Positions 25,220 through 32,638 of a DNA stretch of 64,000 nt are shown piece after piece. The notes below the pieces were generated by a model. That model was not told the DNA's origin. It ran no database searches and worked only from the letters and a program-made list of their open reading frames with translations. Source of the stretch: an uncultured Lentisphaerota bacterium. GTDB taxonomy: Bacteria; Verrucomicrobiota; Kiritimatiellia; CAIQIC01. Positions within the stretch are counted from its first letter, which is position 1. Every line of letters begins with the position of its first letter. Location of the stretch: positions 1-64,000 of the forward strand of contig CAITZM010000187.1 of assembly GCA_903896925.1 (NCBI GenBank), given 5' to 3'. Position numbers and translations under genes: made by a program.

Positions 25220-25716
25220 CGGTGCCTCGCTTTCGGTTCTTCGACAGCCGGGAACCCGGATGTGTTCAAACCAGCACAAACCTTCGGGCCGCCGGTAGGG
25301 ACATCGCGCCGCGATGTCCGCCATCAACATCAACCGCACCCCATAACAAACTTCGCCCTCACCCCGGACGCCGCAGCGCGGCGTCCCTACCCCACGCATC
25401 GATATCTTGGGTAGGGACATCGCGCCGCGATGTCCGCCACCAACATCAACTTCACTCCCCCCCCCAAAAAAGAAACCATCTCAAAATAAAGCCCGCCTCA
25501 CCCATACCCCGGACGCCGCAGCGCGGCGTCCCTACCCCACGCATCGATATCTTGGGTAGGGACATCGCGCCGCGATGTCCGCCACCAACATCAAACCCAT
25601 CCCAAAAATAAAGCCAGCCTTGCCAATATAAATCCATCCGCCGAAGCGCGGCCGCCCGATCAACTACGACTGAAATCCGTGTTGCCGGTCAACACCATCC
25701 GGCCTAAACTTCGATT
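25220..25716. other. Intergenic region between htrA and the first RAYT gene
   Basis: Apart from the hairpin array (25299-25580), it holds the htrA leader (25220-25298) and about 130 bp before the RAYT start with no recognisable gene. A homopolymer run of C followed by A sits at 25456-25472. Confidence 0.6.
25299..25580. repeat. C-family REPIN-like hairpin array, left of the first RAYT gene
   Basis: Hairpin type b (arms GGACATCGCG, 1-nt centre, 21 nt) occurs at 25299-25319, 25415-25435 and 25560-25580. Type a (arms GGACGCCGC, loop AGC, 21 nt) occurs at 25366-25386 and 25511-25531. Types a and b pair into 70-nt doublets at 25366-25435 and 25511-25580 with a 28-nt spacer that itself begins CTACCC and ends GGGTAG. 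The whole doublet can therefore fold into one long stem, the layout of REPINs. Confidence 0.88.
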
Positions 25717-26175
25717 ATGACTCTACCGGAACGCAAGACACTACCACATGCAATTCCCGCGTGGGTGGATTCCCGTTCCGCCATTTATTTCATCACCATC
25801 AACTGCGCCGAGCGCGGCCGGAATCAATTGGCCCTGCCCGCTGTGGCTGCAGCACTTTTCGAGACTGTGCGCCACCGGCAGGGGTTGGGTTTATGGTGGC
25901 CGCATCTGTTCCTGCTGATGCCGGATCATGTTCATGCGTTGCTGTCTTTTCCGCCATCCGACAAACGGATTCAGGTCATCATCAGCAAGTGGAAGGAATG
26001 GACGGCGAAGCAGTTGGGCCTCAGCTGGCAGCGTGATTTCTTTGAGCACCGGCTGCGGCGTGACGAGAGTCGTCGGGCCAAGGCCGATTATATTTTGCAA
26101 AATCCCGTGCGCAAGCAGCTGGTCGCGCGCCCCGAAGAGTGGCCGTTCATTTATTTCGCCAATCCCGCCGGATAG
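25717..26175 (+). CDS. REP-associated tyrosine transposase (RAYT), Y1/Transposase_17 family, copy 1
   Basis: 152 residues, ATG at 25717, stop at 26173. The HUH metal-binding motif is at residues 69-73 (PDHVH) after a hydrophobic strand, and the catalytic tyrosine is Tyr125 in DYILQNPVRKQLV, where Tyr-x3-Asn-Pro-Val is typical of the family. Family members cut and rejoin single-stranded DNA at REP hairpins and are thought to spread REP/REPIN elements. Here the gene sits between two arrays of the same hairpin family (25299-25580 and 26215-26351), which points to those hairpins as its substrate. It looks intact. It is a different subgroup from the second RAYT at 44.1 kb. Confidence 0.92.
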   Translation: MTLPERKTLPHAIPAWVDSRSAIYFITINCAERGRNQLALPAVAAALFETVRHRQGLGLWWPHLFLLMPDHVHALLSFPPSDKRIQVIISKWKEWTAKQLGLSWQRDFFEHRLRRDESRRAKADYILQNPVRKQLVARPEEWPFIYFANPAG

Positions 26176-26679
26176 AGTTGTCGCGGCGTTGTGGCCGGGG
26201 TTGCCTTGGGTGGCGGACGCCGCAGCGCGGCGTCCCTACCCCACGCATCGATATCTTGGGTAGGGACATCGCGCCGCGATGTCCGCCATCAACATCAACC
26301 GCACCCAATAACAAACTTCGCCCTCACCCCGGACGCCGCAGCGCGGCGTCCCGCCGCGTAACACCACCGCACAGGATAAGAGGCGGGCCTGCCCCGTGAA
26401 GCGCCCGAGCGAAACGGGGAGGCCGCTGTTCCCTACAACGCTTCTCTGCCCGGTGGGCGGGGTTTTCCAACCCCGCGCGCCCAACCTCAACACGGCCTGA
26501 CCACGTGGCGGCAGGTGTCCCACCTGCCGGTGCGTCGGGCGTCACGCCCGACAACCCGGCACCAGCAGAACCAGCCATCCGCCACCTGCCCCCCACTTCA
26601 ACACCGCCCGACCAGCCACCCCGCACAACACAACCCCGCGCCATTGACGCCGCTCCCTGACTTGCCTATGCTTTCGCCC
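26176..26679. repeat. Intergenic repeat mosaic right of the first RAYT (C, A and B families)
   Basis: It contains a C-family doublet (26215-26284) and a single type-a hairpin (26331-26351). Next comes a segment shared with 31866-31970 (GCGGGCCTGCCCCG, then GAAACGGGGAGG, then CTACAACGCTTCTCTGCC), an A-type hairpin (about 26451-26480, GTGGGCGGGG...CCCCGC), and a B doublet (26510-26528 and 26533-26552). About 120 bp with no recognisable feature precede the next gene. Confidence 0.8.
26215..26351. repeat. C-family REPIN-like array, right of the first RAYT gene
   Basis: Doublet 26215-26284 (type a 26215-26235, type b 26264-26284) has the same 70-nt length and spacer as the two doublets left of the RAYT. 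It is followed by a lone type-a hairpin at 26331-26351. The b-to-a interval here is nearly identical in sequence to that at 25299-25386, so this is a duplicated block and not chance palindromes. Confidence 0.87.
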
Positions 26680-27405
26680 ATGAAAATCAGCAACCACTTT
26701 GGGCAGGGCGTGCTGGCGGCGGCCGCGGGACTGCTGCTGCTGGGTGCGGCGTACGGCGCAGACGCCGCCAAAAAACCGGCGCGCGTGAAGACGCCGGATC
26801 CGGCCCTGCAGCCGATTACCGATGTAGCGGGCCGGCCGCGGGTGCTGCTGGTCGGCGATTCCATCTCCATGGGTTACACCCTGCCCGTGAGGGAGTTGCT
26901 CAAGGACACCGCCAACGTCCATCGTGCGCTCGGCAACAGCGGCGACACGACCCGCGGGCTCCAGCAGCTCGATACGTGGCTGGGCACCGGCACGTGGGCG
27001 GTGATCCACTTCAACTTCGGCCTGCACGATCTGAAATGGCTCGATGCCCAGGGCAAATACGTGGCGCCGGAACAGGGCAAGCAGGTCACTCCGCTGCCGG
27101 CCTACGAGGCCAACCTGCGGCAGCTCGTCACCCGCCTCAAGGCCACCGGCGCCAGGCTGGTCTGGTGCGCCACCACGCCCGTGCCGGACGGCAGCGCGGG
27201 CCGGGTCAAGGACGCCGAACTGGACTACAACCGCGCCGCCGCGAAGATCATGAAAGAAACCGGCGTGGCCATCGACGACCTGCACGCCCTCGCCGCGGCG
27301 CACCCGCCGTGGCAGCTGCCGCACAACGTGCACTTCACCCCGGAAGGCTACCGGGGGTTGGCCGAACAGGTCGCCGCCAGCCTCCGCGCGCAGCTGGGCC
27401 CGTAG
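26680..27405 (+). CDS. Secreted SGNH/GDSL-family hydrolase
   Basis: 241 residues from the ATG at 26680, chosen because it opens a signal peptide (MKISNHF, then a Leu/Ala core to AYGADA); another ATG lies at 26668. SGNH blocks visible: block I VGDSISMG with nucleophile Ser61, block II around Asn86 (ALGNSGDT), block III as FGLHDLK (the usual GxND Asn is His116), and block V NVHFTPEGY with His218. The usual catalytic Asp three residues before that His is replaced (HNVH). Probable esterase or acetylesterase on an exported glycan or peptide; the substrate is unknown. No obvious operon partner. Confidence 0.82.
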   Translation: MKISNHFGQGVLAAAAGLLLLGAAYGADAAKKPARVKTPDPALQPITDVAGRPRVLLVGDSISMGYTLPVRELLKDTANVHRALGNSGDTTRGLQQLDTWLGTGTWAVIHFNFGLHDLKWLDAQGKYVAPEQGKQVTPLPAYEANLRQLVTRLKATGARLVWCATTPVPDGSAGRVKDAELDYNRAAAKIMKETGVAIDDLHALAAAHPPWQLPHNVHFTPEGYRGLAEQVAASLRAQLGP

Positions 27406-27963
27406 CGCCTTGGCCGCGCCGACCCAGCAGCCCGTGGACGCGGCGTCCCGCCGCGTATAATCAACACACAAGCTAAGCGGCCGGAGGCCGCTTCCACGCA
27501 GAGCCCAGCCCCGAACTGTCGGTGTGAAATTAGAATTCTTTTGTGGGCGGGGTTTGCAACCCCGCGAGCCCAATCCCAACATAGCCCCCGCATCCGCCGC
27601 ACCCACGCAGCGAACCCGGATCTTGTCCATGTCACCCAGGTTGACCAACACCACTTCACACCCGTCCAAGGTCTGGAGAAAATACCTGTCTCCACTTCCA
27701 AGCCCAGGAGAGAAGTTGTCCGGTTAGCTGGGCGGGGCGGCGTCCCCGCCGCCCCGCATAGTAAAACCACCAGTCCACAGGCGCAGACAAGTGTGCAAAG
27801 TCCTTGCCCGCCGGCTCTCCTGCAGCGGCGAGACGCCGCCGCCCCCAGCTAGTTCCTGCGCGGAGCAAAACGCCCCAGCAAGCTGCGTAGCGTTAACATA
27901 GCTGTTCAGCAGCCCCCAGTCATGGCATAGCATCTAAGCCCGGGCAGACCACCGCCCTCTTCC

Positions 27964-28033
27964 ATGCTCCATCCACCATTCCCCATTCGCCATCTTCCAT
28001 CCACCATGCCCCAGGCTCCATCCACCATCCTCC
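27964..28033. repeat. Heptanucleotide repeat (ATNNNCC)x10 upstream of leuC
   Basis: Ten consecutive 7-nt units with AT at positions 1-2 (one unit AG) and CC at positions 6-7: ATGCTCC, ATCCACC, ATTCCCC, ATTCGCC, ATCTTCC, ATCCACC, ATGCCCC, AGGCTCC, ATCCACC, ATCCTCC. Period 7 does not match codon period. Similar short tandem repeats (STRR) are described in cyanobacteria. Confidence 0.9.
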
Positions 28034-28044
28034 GTGCGTTTGTA

Positions 28045-28074
28045 TTGCGCCACCCGCGGAGTCTGGTGTATTTT
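28045..28074 (+). promoter_or_regulatory. Candidate leuC promoter close to the start codon
   Basis: TTGCGC (28045-28050), 18-bp spacer, TATTTT (28069-28074). The predicted transcription start falls at or within a few bases of the leuC ATG, and no Shine-Dalgarno sequence precedes that ATG. Confidence 0.3.
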
Positions 28075-28083
28075 CCCGGCGCC

Positions 28084-29484
28084 ATGAAACAGACCCTTTA
28101 CGAAAAAATATGGAACCGGCACGTCGTCACCGAGCTGGCGGACGGCTGGACACTGCTCTTCATCGACCGCCAGCTCGTGCACGAGGTCACCAGCCCGCAG
28201 GCGTTCGACGGCCTGCGCCTGGCCGGCCGCAAGGTCCGGCACCCGGAGCTGACCTTTGCGACGCTGGACCACAACGTCCCGACCGACGACCAGACCGTGA
28301 TCCGCGACCCGGTGTCCAAGGCGCAGATCGAGGCGCTGCGGCGCAACTGCAAGGAATTCGGCATCCGGCTGTTCGACATCGGCACCCGGGACATCGGCGT
28401 GGTGCATATCGTCGGCCCGGAACTCGGCATCACCCTGCCGGGCACGACGGTCGTCTGCGGCGACTCGCACACGGCGACGCACGGCGCGTTCGGCGCGCTC
28501 GCGCACGGCATCGGCACGAGCGAGGTCGAGCACGTCCTCGCCACGCAGACGCTCCGCCAGCAGAAGTTCAAGACCTTCCGCGTCGAGTATGCCGGCCGCC
28601 TCCCGCCGCACGTGACGTCGAAGGACATGGTGCTCAAGCTGATCGGCGAGATCGGCACCGCCGGCGGCACGGGCTGCGTCCTCGAGTTCACCGGTGCGGC
28701 GGTCCGCGCGCTCTCGATGGAAGCGCGCATGACGATCTGCAACATGAGCATCGAGGCCGGCGCGCGCGCGGGCCTGATCGCGCCCGACGAGACGACGTTC
28801 CAGTACATCGCCGCCGGCGACCGGCCGTTCGCGCCCCGCGGCGCGGCGCTGGAGAAATGCATCGCCGACTGGCGGACGCTGGCGTCCGATCCCGGGGCGA
28901 CCTACGACCGCACGCTGACGATCGATTGCGACCAGCTGGCGCCGCAGGTCACCTGGGGCACCAGCCCCGGCATGGTGACGGATGTCACCGGCGTCGTGCC
29001 GGCCCTCGACCAGGTCCGCGGCTACAGCCCGGCCGATGTCGCGGCGGCGCTCGCCTACATGGGCCTGCAGCCGGGCACGAAGCTCACCGACATCCAGCTC
29101 GACACCGTGTTCATCGGCAGCTGCACCAACGGCCGCATCGAGGACCTGCGCGAAGCCGCCGCGATCTTCCGGGGCCGCACGGTGGCCACGGGCGTGCGCG
29201 CGCTGATCGTCCCGGGCTCCGCCCGCGTCAAGGCGCAGGCCGAGGCCGAGGGGCTCGACAAGATTTTCACCGCCGCCGGCTGCGAGTGGCGCTACGCCGG
29301 CTGCAGCATGTGCCTGGCGATGAACCCGGACCAGCTCAAGCCGGGCGAACGCTGCGCCGCCACCTCGAACCGCAACTTCGAGGGCCGGCAGGGCAAGGGC
29401 GGCCGCACGCACCTCGTCGGCCCCGCGATGGCCGCCGCCGCCGCCGTGGCCGGACATTTTGTAGATATTCGTGCCTGGAAGTGA
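28084..29484 (+). CDS. leuC: 3-isopropylmalate dehydratase large subunit
   Basis: 466 residues; start ATG 28084 ([15 protein letters not shown] matches the usual N-terminus). With LeuD it isomerises 2- to 3-isopropylmalate in leucine synthesis in the cytoplasm. Aconitase-fold signatures: [19 protein letters not shown], then [10 protein letters not shown] with the first cluster Cys, then [10 protein letters not shown] with the other two Cys for the [4Fe-4S] cluster, and the C-terminal [20 protein letters not shown]. Length is normal. The heptamer repeat lies just upstream, and leuD follows after 92 bp that contain a second heptamer block and a CGCCAAGAACGCCAAG repeat. Confidence 0.97.
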   Translation: MKQTLYEKIWNRHVVTELADGWTLLFIDRQLVHEVTSPQAFDGLRLAGRKVRHPELTFATLDHNVPTDDQTVIRDPVSKAQIEALRRNCKEFGIRLFDIGTRDIGVVHIVGPELGITLPGTTVVCGDSHTATHGAFGALAHGIGTSEVEHVLATQTLRQQKFKTFRVEYAGRLPPHVTSKDMVLKLIGEIGTAGGTGCVLEFTGAAVRALSMEARMTICNMSIEAGARAGLIAPDETTFQYIAAGDRPFAPRGAALEKCIADWRTLASDPGATYDRTLTIDCDQLAPQVTWGTSPGMVTDVTGVVPALDQVRGYSPADVAAALAYMGLQPGTKLTDIQLDTVFIGSCTNGRIEDLREAAAIFRGRTVATGVRALIVPGSARVKAQAEAEGLDKIFTAAGCEWRYAGCSMCLAMNPDQLKPGERCAATSNRNFEGRQGKGGRTHLVGPAMAAAAAVAGHFVDIRAWK

Positions 29485-29486
29485 AC

Positions 29487-29569
29487 CGCCAAGACGCCAA
29501 GAACGCCAAGAAACACGGTTTATTGATCCGACGCCGACCAATGACCAATGACAACTGACCACTGACTGT
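29487..29569. repeat. leuC-leuD spacer: CGCCAAG repeat and TGACCAA-type heptamers
   Basis: At 29485-29514 the sequence ACCGCCAAGACGCCAAG continues into another CGCCAAG unit, a repeat also seen at 41038 and 63239. At 29535-29569 there are five heptads: CGACCAA, TGACCAA, TGACAAC, TGACCAC, TGACTGT. The leuD start codon follows 7 bp later, so the repeat takes the place of a normal ribosome site. Confidence 0.8.
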
Positions 29570-29576
29570 TATCACC

Positions 29577-30221
29577 ATGAATCCCTTCACCCTCCACACC
29601 GGCACCGTCGTCGCCGTCGACCGCGCGAACATCGACACCGACGCGATCATCCCCAAGCAGTTCCTCAAGCTGATCGGCCGCACCGGGTTCGGCGAGTTTC
29701 TGTTCAACGACTGGCGCTACCTCGAGAACGGCCAGCCGAACCCGGACTTCGATCTGAACAAGCCGGCGTTCAAGGGCGCAACCATCCTCGTCGCGCGCAA
29801 CAACTTCGGCTGCGGCTCCAGCCGCGAGCACGCGGTGTGGGCCGTAGCGCAGTACGGGCTGCGCGTCGTCATCGCCCCGTGGCGCGCGGAGGCCGGCGGC
29901 GCGCGCACGCCCGGCTTCGCCGACATCTTCCGCAACAACTGCGTCAAGAACGGCGTGCTCACGCTCGAGCTGTCCGAGCCCGAGGTGGACCGGATGTTCG
30001 GCGTCATCCAGGCGCAGCCCGGCGTGACGGCCACCGTGGACCTGCCGCAGCAGACGCTGACGCTGCACGGGAAGCCGGAGCAGTCCTTCAAGTTCGAGAT
30101 CGACCCCGGCGTGAAGGACTACCTCCTGCGCGGCCTCGACGACATCGCGCTCACGCTCGAACAGGCGGCGGCGATCACCGCATTCGAGCGGCGGCACGAT
30201 GTGCAACTGGCCACCGCCTGA
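29577..30221 (+). CDS. leuD: 3-isopropylmalate dehydratase small subunit
   Basis: 214 residues, ATG 29577. It shows the LeuD swivel domain: VDRANIDTDAIIPKQFLK at the N-terminus, NNFGCGSSREHAVWA around residue 80, and GFADIFRNNCVKNGVL. It forms the active heterodimer with LeuC, encoded just upstream on the same strand. The length is that of proteobacterial-type LeuD. No Shine-Dalgarno is seen; the heptamer block occupies that position, so translation may depend on coupling to leuC or on a leader structure. Confidence 0.96.
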   Translation: MNPFTLHTGTVVAVDRANIDTDAIIPKQFLKLIGRTGFGEFLFNDWRYLENGQPNPDFDLNKPAFKGATILVARNNFGCGSSREHAVWAVAQYGLRVVIAPWRAEAGGARTPGFADIFRNNCVKNGVLTLELSEPEVDRMFGVIQAQPGVTATVDLPQQTLTLHGKPEQSFKFEIDPGVKDYLLRGLDDIALTLEQAAAITAFERRHDVQLATA

Positions 30222-30270
30222 ACGCAGAGACAGAAACAGATTTGCTTCGTGCTGCGCATCACGGTAGCCT

Positions 30271-30600
30271 GTGCCCGTGAGTACAACGCTTGATAAAGTA
30301 CTGGCGCTGATGCGTAGCGGAGAAGTGCGCATTTCGGAGCACGGCTACGAAGAGTTGGCGGCGGATGAGTTGACCGCGCGCGAAGTGGTGGATGGACTTC
30401 GGGATGCTGTCGTCGTGGAGGATTACCCAACCTTTCACAAAGGCCCGTGTGTTCTGGTACGGCAGCCGGATCAAGCCGGCCAGGCCATCCATGTTGTGTG
30501 GGGGATTCCTGCAGGCCAGACAACACCTGCTGTACTCGTAACAGCTTACCGACCGGACCCGGCACGCTGGACCGCTGACTGCATGAGGAGAAAGTCATGA
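30271..30600 (+). CDS. DUF4258-type small protein, possible toxin of a two-gene module
   Basis: 109 residues from GTG 30271 (a GTG at 30277 is an alternative). It has ISEHGYEEL near residue 21-29 and an alpha+beta layout ending AVLVTAYRPDPARWTADCMRRK, the pattern of DUF4258 proteins, which belong to the BECR/RelE-like RNase fold group. VVEDYPTFHKGPCVLV is the central strand region. The downstream gene overlaps by ATGA (30597-30600). Pairing of a RelE-fold-like protein with a small coupled partner suggests a toxin-antitoxin or related module. No activity is known to me for this pair. Confidence 0.7.
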   Translation: MPVSTTLDKVLALMRSGEVRISEHGYEELAADELTAREVVDGLRDAVVVEDYPTFHKGPCVLVRQPDQAGQAIHVVWGIPAGQTTPAVLVTAYRPDPARWTADCMRRKS

Positions 30601-30812
30601 ACAAACGCCACTATCAGAAACTGATTCACGAAGGAAACTATGTGGCCGAGGTGGACATTGAGTTGATCGAGACCGACACCGGTTGGTCGCCCTGCCTCTC
30701 GATGGATGATGCCTATAAACTGGATGATGTCCGCGCTGCCTTGCGTTGCGGTGACCTGCGTACTGCCGCCCGTTTGGCCCGTGTTTTCAGCCTTACGCCC
30801 GTCGCCGTTTGA
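30597..30812 (+). CDS. Small partner protein of the DUF4258 gene, possible antitoxin
   Basis: 71 residues, ATG 30597, overlapping the previous stop by 4 nt; AGGAGAAAG lies upstream inside that gene. Sequence runs KLIHEGNYVAEVDIEL, GWSPCLSMDDAYKLDDVRAALR, DLRTAARLARVFSLTPV: two strands and then two helices, with no clear DNA-binding motif. Translational coupling implies the two products work together. Antitoxin is the simplest reading, not proven. Confidence 0.65.
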   Translation: MNKRHYQKLIHEGNYVAEVDIELIETDTGWSPCLSMDDAYKLDDVRAALRCGDLRTAARLARVFSLTPVAV

Positions 30813-30850
30813 AACGCCGCGAAATCAGCCGCACAGAAACGGGAACGCAG

Positions 30851-31834
30851 ATGACCATGAAACTTGTTGTACTCGACGGCAAGGCGCTGAACCCCGGCGA
30901 CCTGAGCTGGGACGGCTTCCGTGCGCTCGGCAAGCTGACCGTGTTCGACCGGACCACGGTCGACGAGGTGCCGCAGCGCGCCGGCGAGGCCGAGGTCGTG
31001 CTGACCAACAAGACGGTGCTCAACCGCGAGACGATCCGCAAGCTGACCCACCTGCAATACATCGGCGTGCTGGCCACGGGCCACAACGTCGTCAACGTCG
31101 CCGCCGCCGCCAAGCGCGGCATCGTGGTCACCAACGTGCCGGCCTACGCGACGGACGCCGTCGCCGAGCACGTCTTCGCGTTCCTGTTCGAGGAGACGCG
31201 CCGCATCAGCTTCCACGCGCACACCGTCCGCAAGGGCCGCTGGTGCGACTCGCCGGACTTTTGTTACTGGCTGCACCCGCTGACGGAACTCGCCGGGCGC
31301 ACCCTCGGCATCGTCGGCTTCGGCCACACGGGCCAGGCCGTCGCGCGCCGCGCGGCCGCCTTCGGGATGCCGGTCCTCTGCCACACGCGCACGCCGCCCG
31401 CCGCGGCGCCCGCAGGCGTCCGCTTCTGCGACCTCGACACCCTCTTCCGCGAGAGCGACATCGTCAGCCTGCACTGCCCGCTGACGCCGGAGACGGACAA
31501 GCTGGTCAACGCCGCGCGGCTCGCGCTGCTGAAGCGCAGCGCCTATTTCATCAACACCGCGCGCGGCGGGCTGGTGGACGACCAGGCGCTGGCCGACGCG
31601 CTGAACGCCGGGCGGCTCGCCGGCGCCATGCTCGACGTGCTCACCGACGAGCCGCCGCTGCCGGAGCAGCCGCTGCTGCGCGCGCGCAACTGCCAGATCA
31701 CGCCGCACCAGGCCTGGGCCACGCGCGAGGCGCGCACGCGCCTGCTGAACGTGGCGCTGGACAACCTCAAGGCCTTCCTCGCCAAGAATCCGCAGAACGT
31801 CGTCCCGAATCCCGAAGCGCACCTCGCGCCCTAG
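30851..31834 (+). CDS. D-2-hydroxyacid dehydrogenase (hydroxypyruvate/glycerate dehydrogenase-like)
   Basis: 327 residues. Start set at ATG 30851 (ATG 30857 equally possible); the longer reading needs a TTG inside the preceding gene. The NAD-binding Rossmann motif is GIVGFGHTGQAVARRAAAFG. The catalytic Arg is in INTARGGLVDD, Glu in DVLTDEPP, and His in ITPHQAW, the usual Arg/Glu/His set. AVAEHVFAFL is the hinge-region signature. It probably interconverts hydroxypyruvate and D-glycerate or a similar 2-keto acid. It follows the leuCD and DUF4258 genes on the same strand but the spacing does not require a shared operon. Confidence 0.88.
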   Translation: MTMKLVVLDGKALNPGDLSWDGFRALGKLTVFDRTTVDEVPQRAGEAEVVLTNKTVLNRETIRKLTHLQYIGVLATGHNVVNVAAAAKRGIVVTNVPAYATDAVAEHVFAFLFEETRRISFHAHTVRKGRWCDSPDFCYWLHPLTELAGRTLGIVGFGHTGQAVARRAAAFGMPVLCHTRTPPAAAPAGVRFCDLDTLFRESDIVSLHCPLTPETDKLVNAARLALLKRSAYFINTARGGLVDDQALADALNAGRLAGAMLDVLTDEPPLPEQPLLRARNCQITPHQAWATREARTRLLNVALDNLKAFLAKNPQNVVPNPEAHLAP

Positions 31835-31935
31835 CGCGGACTCCTCCTCGCGTTCGTGGCTGCGGCGGCCCGCCGCGTAACACCAACGCACAAGCTAAGC
31901 GGCGGGCCTGCCCCGCGAAGCGCTGGGGCGAAACG

Positions 31936-32099
31936 GGGAGGTCGCTGTTCCCTACAACGCTTCTCTGCCTTGGTGGGCGGGAGCTCCCGCTCCCGCGCCA
32001 CGCAGCCCAGCAACACCTTCGAGCGCGGGAGCAGGAGCTCCCGCCCACAAAACCGGCCGAGCGACACGCAGGGCGGACCCCGTCTCGATACATGGCTCT
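31936..32099. repeat. 164-nt unit related to the RAYT2 left flank, without the transposase
   Basis: It aligns without length change to 43896-44059: GGAGGTCGCTGTTCC..., the A doublet (GTGGGCGGGAGCTCCCGC and GCGGGAGC...CTCCCGCCCAC), then CACGCAGGGCGG...GTCTCGA..CATGGCTCT. The last 9 bases equal the reverse complement of the end of the RAYT2 coding sequence, so this looks like a deletion derivative of a RAYT2-type element. Confidence 0.75.
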
Positions 32100-32484
32100 G
32101 GCGGCGGGGACGCCGCCTGCACCGGCACGCGGGACGCGTGCCGCCACGCAGCGCGCACGAACCCAGCCCGTGGCATTCGGTTTTTGTGGGCGGGGTTTTC
32201 CAAACCCGCGCACCCAGCCCCACCACAGCCTCAGCATCCGCCGCACCCACACAGCAGCCCGTGGACGCGGCGGCCCGCCGCTTGATCTGCGGCGAGACGC
32301 CGCAGCTGCTTTCCGGAGCCCCTCCGCGCGCTGCGCTCTTTCCCCGGGTTTGGAAAAGGCCTAGGCTCGCGCCCTGAAATTTCCCAGCACGCGGCTGGCG
32401 CACGGGTTTCTGCCCTGTAGCCGCACGCGTCAGAGGGCGGCCCCCCCCCCCTCCAACCCGATCAGCGCAGCATCTCCCTTCAAG

Positions 32485-32565
32485 ATGGACTGGATGGACA
32501 ACATGGACACGATGGACGTGCTGCGAACCTCCAGCCCTCACGTCCATGGTGTCCATCCTGTCCCT
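32485..32565. repeat. 9-nt repeat ATGGACNNN x4 facing its inverse NNNGTCCAT x3
   Basis: Units ATGGAC start at 32485, 32494, 32503 and 32512. The inverse units occupy 32539-32565. Together they can form an imperfect hairpin about 75 bp before the next gene. Confidence 0.75.
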
Positions 32566-32638
32566 CAGCAAGCAGGCTTCCAATAATCGGCGGCACGGTG
32601 CGTTTGTCGCACGGCGTTTTACCCAGAGGACTATGCAG

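Larger units (their letters stand above)
27406..28083. repeat. Intergenic repeats before leuC: hairpins plus a ten-unit heptamer block
   Basis: It holds a type-a-like hairpin (GACGCGGCGTCCCGCCGCGT near 27433), an A-type hairpin at about 27542-27570 (GTGGGCGGGGTTTGCAACCCCGCG), a GGGGCGGCG...CGCCGCCCC hairpin near 27733-27755, and the heptamer block 27964-28033. No gene is supported. Confidence 0.7.
31835..32638. repeat. 800-bp intergenic repeat mosaic
   Basis: Order: a segment shared with 26341-26450 (31866-31970); a 164-nt RAYT2-related unit (31936-32099) with an A doublet; a D doublet (32100-32117 and 32124-32142) continuing as about 105 bp nearly identical to 23855-23960; an A hairpin near 32186-32212; a type-a-like hairpin near 32262; then ATGGACNNN repeats (32485-32520) and their inverse (32539-32565). 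No gene is supported; ORFs here are shadows. Confidence 0.8.

Noticed and set aside
25220-25420. A 67-residue N-terminal extension of the HtrA protein
   Set aside because: It would be encoded by C-family hairpins and would bury the signal peptide. The ATG at 25219 has a ribosome site.
25299-25580. Regularly spaced palindromes considered as a CRISPR array
   Set aside because: The units alternate between two hairpin types, the spacers between doublets have 46-75 nt and recur in other copies, and no cas genes are nearby.
30706-32364. A 552-codon plus-strand frame overlapping the D-2-hydroxyacid dehydrogenase gene
   Set aside because: It is out of frame with a clear enzyme and continues into repeat DNA.
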